Assembly: GCA_902459845.2 (NCBI GenBank)
Contig: CABPSV020000312.1
Coordinates: 1 to 19,404 of the forward strand
From: Hepatocystis sp. ex Piliocolobus tephrosceles
Taxonomy: Eukaryota; Apicomplexa; Aconoidasida; Haemosporida; Plasmodiidae
Length of the DNA: 19,404 bases
Reading direction: 5' to 3'
Shown here: one piece after another, positions 18,763-19,404 of the stretch
Layout of the letters: each line of letters starts with the position of its first letter
Numbering within the stretch: position 1 is the stretch's first letter
Position numbers and translations under genes: made by a program
Notes under the pieces: model-generated
Database searches by the model: none
What the model saw: only the letters and a program-made list of their open reading frames with translations
What the model was told of the DNA's origin: nothing

Positions 18763-19404
18763 CAAAAAAAGGTACTAAAATAAGCGACTACATTGAGCTA
18801 TGCATATCTGCTAAATAATAATATTTATTTTAGTATACCTCCATTTTTTTTATTCAATACTTATATATATTCCCTTGAAGGTAAAGCATCTCGTACGTTG
18901 TTATGTTATAATTATATTATTATTTTTTTTTTAATATGTTAAAATATACTTTGTTTTGGTATTGATATATAAATATATATGTACATATTCGACTATTGAA
19001 TGAACTTACGTTTTTTTTTATTTTTGCTTATTTATTTTTGTTTATTTTGTGACTCTTATTTTTGCTTGCTTCAACTTCATCCAAATATTTGTATTTTGGA
19101 CGAACTTCATTTTTTTATAATACGTTAACTGTGGTCTTTACATCAACATATATATATATATTATATACATTTATATGTACATGTATGTATTTGCTTTTTT
19201 TTTTTTTTTTTTATTTAATTAGAAAAGAAAGAAAATTCATAAATTCACTGAACCACGTTATTATGAATATATCTTTCTGATTTTTTTTATTTAAATTTTG
19301 CTTCCTTCCTTTGTTTTTTTTTTTTAATTTTTACTTTTTACTTTTTATTAACAAAAAAAAAAAAAAAAAAAAAAGAAAAAAATTAACAAAAAAAAAAATT
19401 AACA
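17859..19404. other. 5' flank of YVH1, no convincing gene
   Basis: This stretch should contain the YVH1 promoter and 5' UTR, and possibly the promoter of a gene beyond the right edge. It holds a 48-base poly(T), TA runs at about 18186-18212, 18397-18424 and 18632-18654, A tracts at about 18591-18613, 18732-18761 and 19352-19372, and ATGTAC-type repeats. One short coding-like open stretch on the minus strand at 19028-19117 has no start codon and is listed as a finding. Confidence 0.65.
17916..17963. repeat. Poly(dT) tract, 48 T
   Basis: An uninterrupted run of 48 T, 58 bases upstream of the YVH1 start codon, so it is 48 A in the sense of that transcript. It matches in length the A tract upstream of the ARK2 gene. 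Confidence 0.95.

Noticed and set aside
19062..19280. Plus-strand ORF of 72 codons starting MLASTSSKYLYF
   Set aside because: Most of it translates TA and poly(T) sequence; no recognisable domain and no supporting splice signals.

Overview
This window is nuclear DNA of a malaria parasite, most likely Plasmodium falciparum or a close Laverania relative. The evidence is extreme AT richness, long homopolymer and TA tracts between genes and in introns, Asn/Asp/Lys-rich low-complexity insertions inside conserved domains, short AT-rich introns with GT..AG ends, and an SDEL (not KDEL) ER-retention tail. I recall the same gene order (N2227-like protein, ARK2 kinase, small protein, YVH1 phosphatase) on P. 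falciparum chromosome 3, with this window reversed relative to the chromosome. I could not check that.

Layout. (1) 1-2025, minus strand: N-terminal 675 codons of an N2227-family (carnosine N-methyltransferase-like) protein, running off the left edge before its methyltransferase core. (2) 2026-5765: a 3.7-kb head-to-head intergenic region holding the 5' flanks of this gene and the next, with three long poly(dA) tracts and one doubtful small spliced Lys-rich ORF. (3) 5766-11788, plus: an Aurora-related kinase, read as ARK2. It has about 1,580 residues of Asn-rich N-terminal extension and a C-terminal kinase domain spread over three exons (1,855 aa as modelled). (4) 12747-14290, plus: a five-exon gene for a 175-residue soluble ER protein with a signal peptide and C-terminal SDEL; its pattern loosely recalls the MESD chaperone family. 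(5) 14831-17858, minus: a six-exon YVH1 dual-specificity phosphatase of 541 aa, convergent with the ER protein gene. The phosphatase domain lies in exon 1 and is split by about 260 residues of insertion; the zinc-binding domain is spread over exons 2-6. (6) 17859-19404: the 5' flank of YVH1, with homopolymer and TA tracts and no convincing gene.

The genes do not form an operon or a known pathway. ARK2 acts on the mitotic spindle, YVH1 in ribosome biogenesis and dephosphorylation, the N2227 protein is a probable SAM-dependent methyltransferase, and the SDEL protein works in the ER lumen. The gene models for the ER protein and for YVH1 exons 2-6 were built by hand from splice signals, reading phase and family alignment, and are the main added value here.
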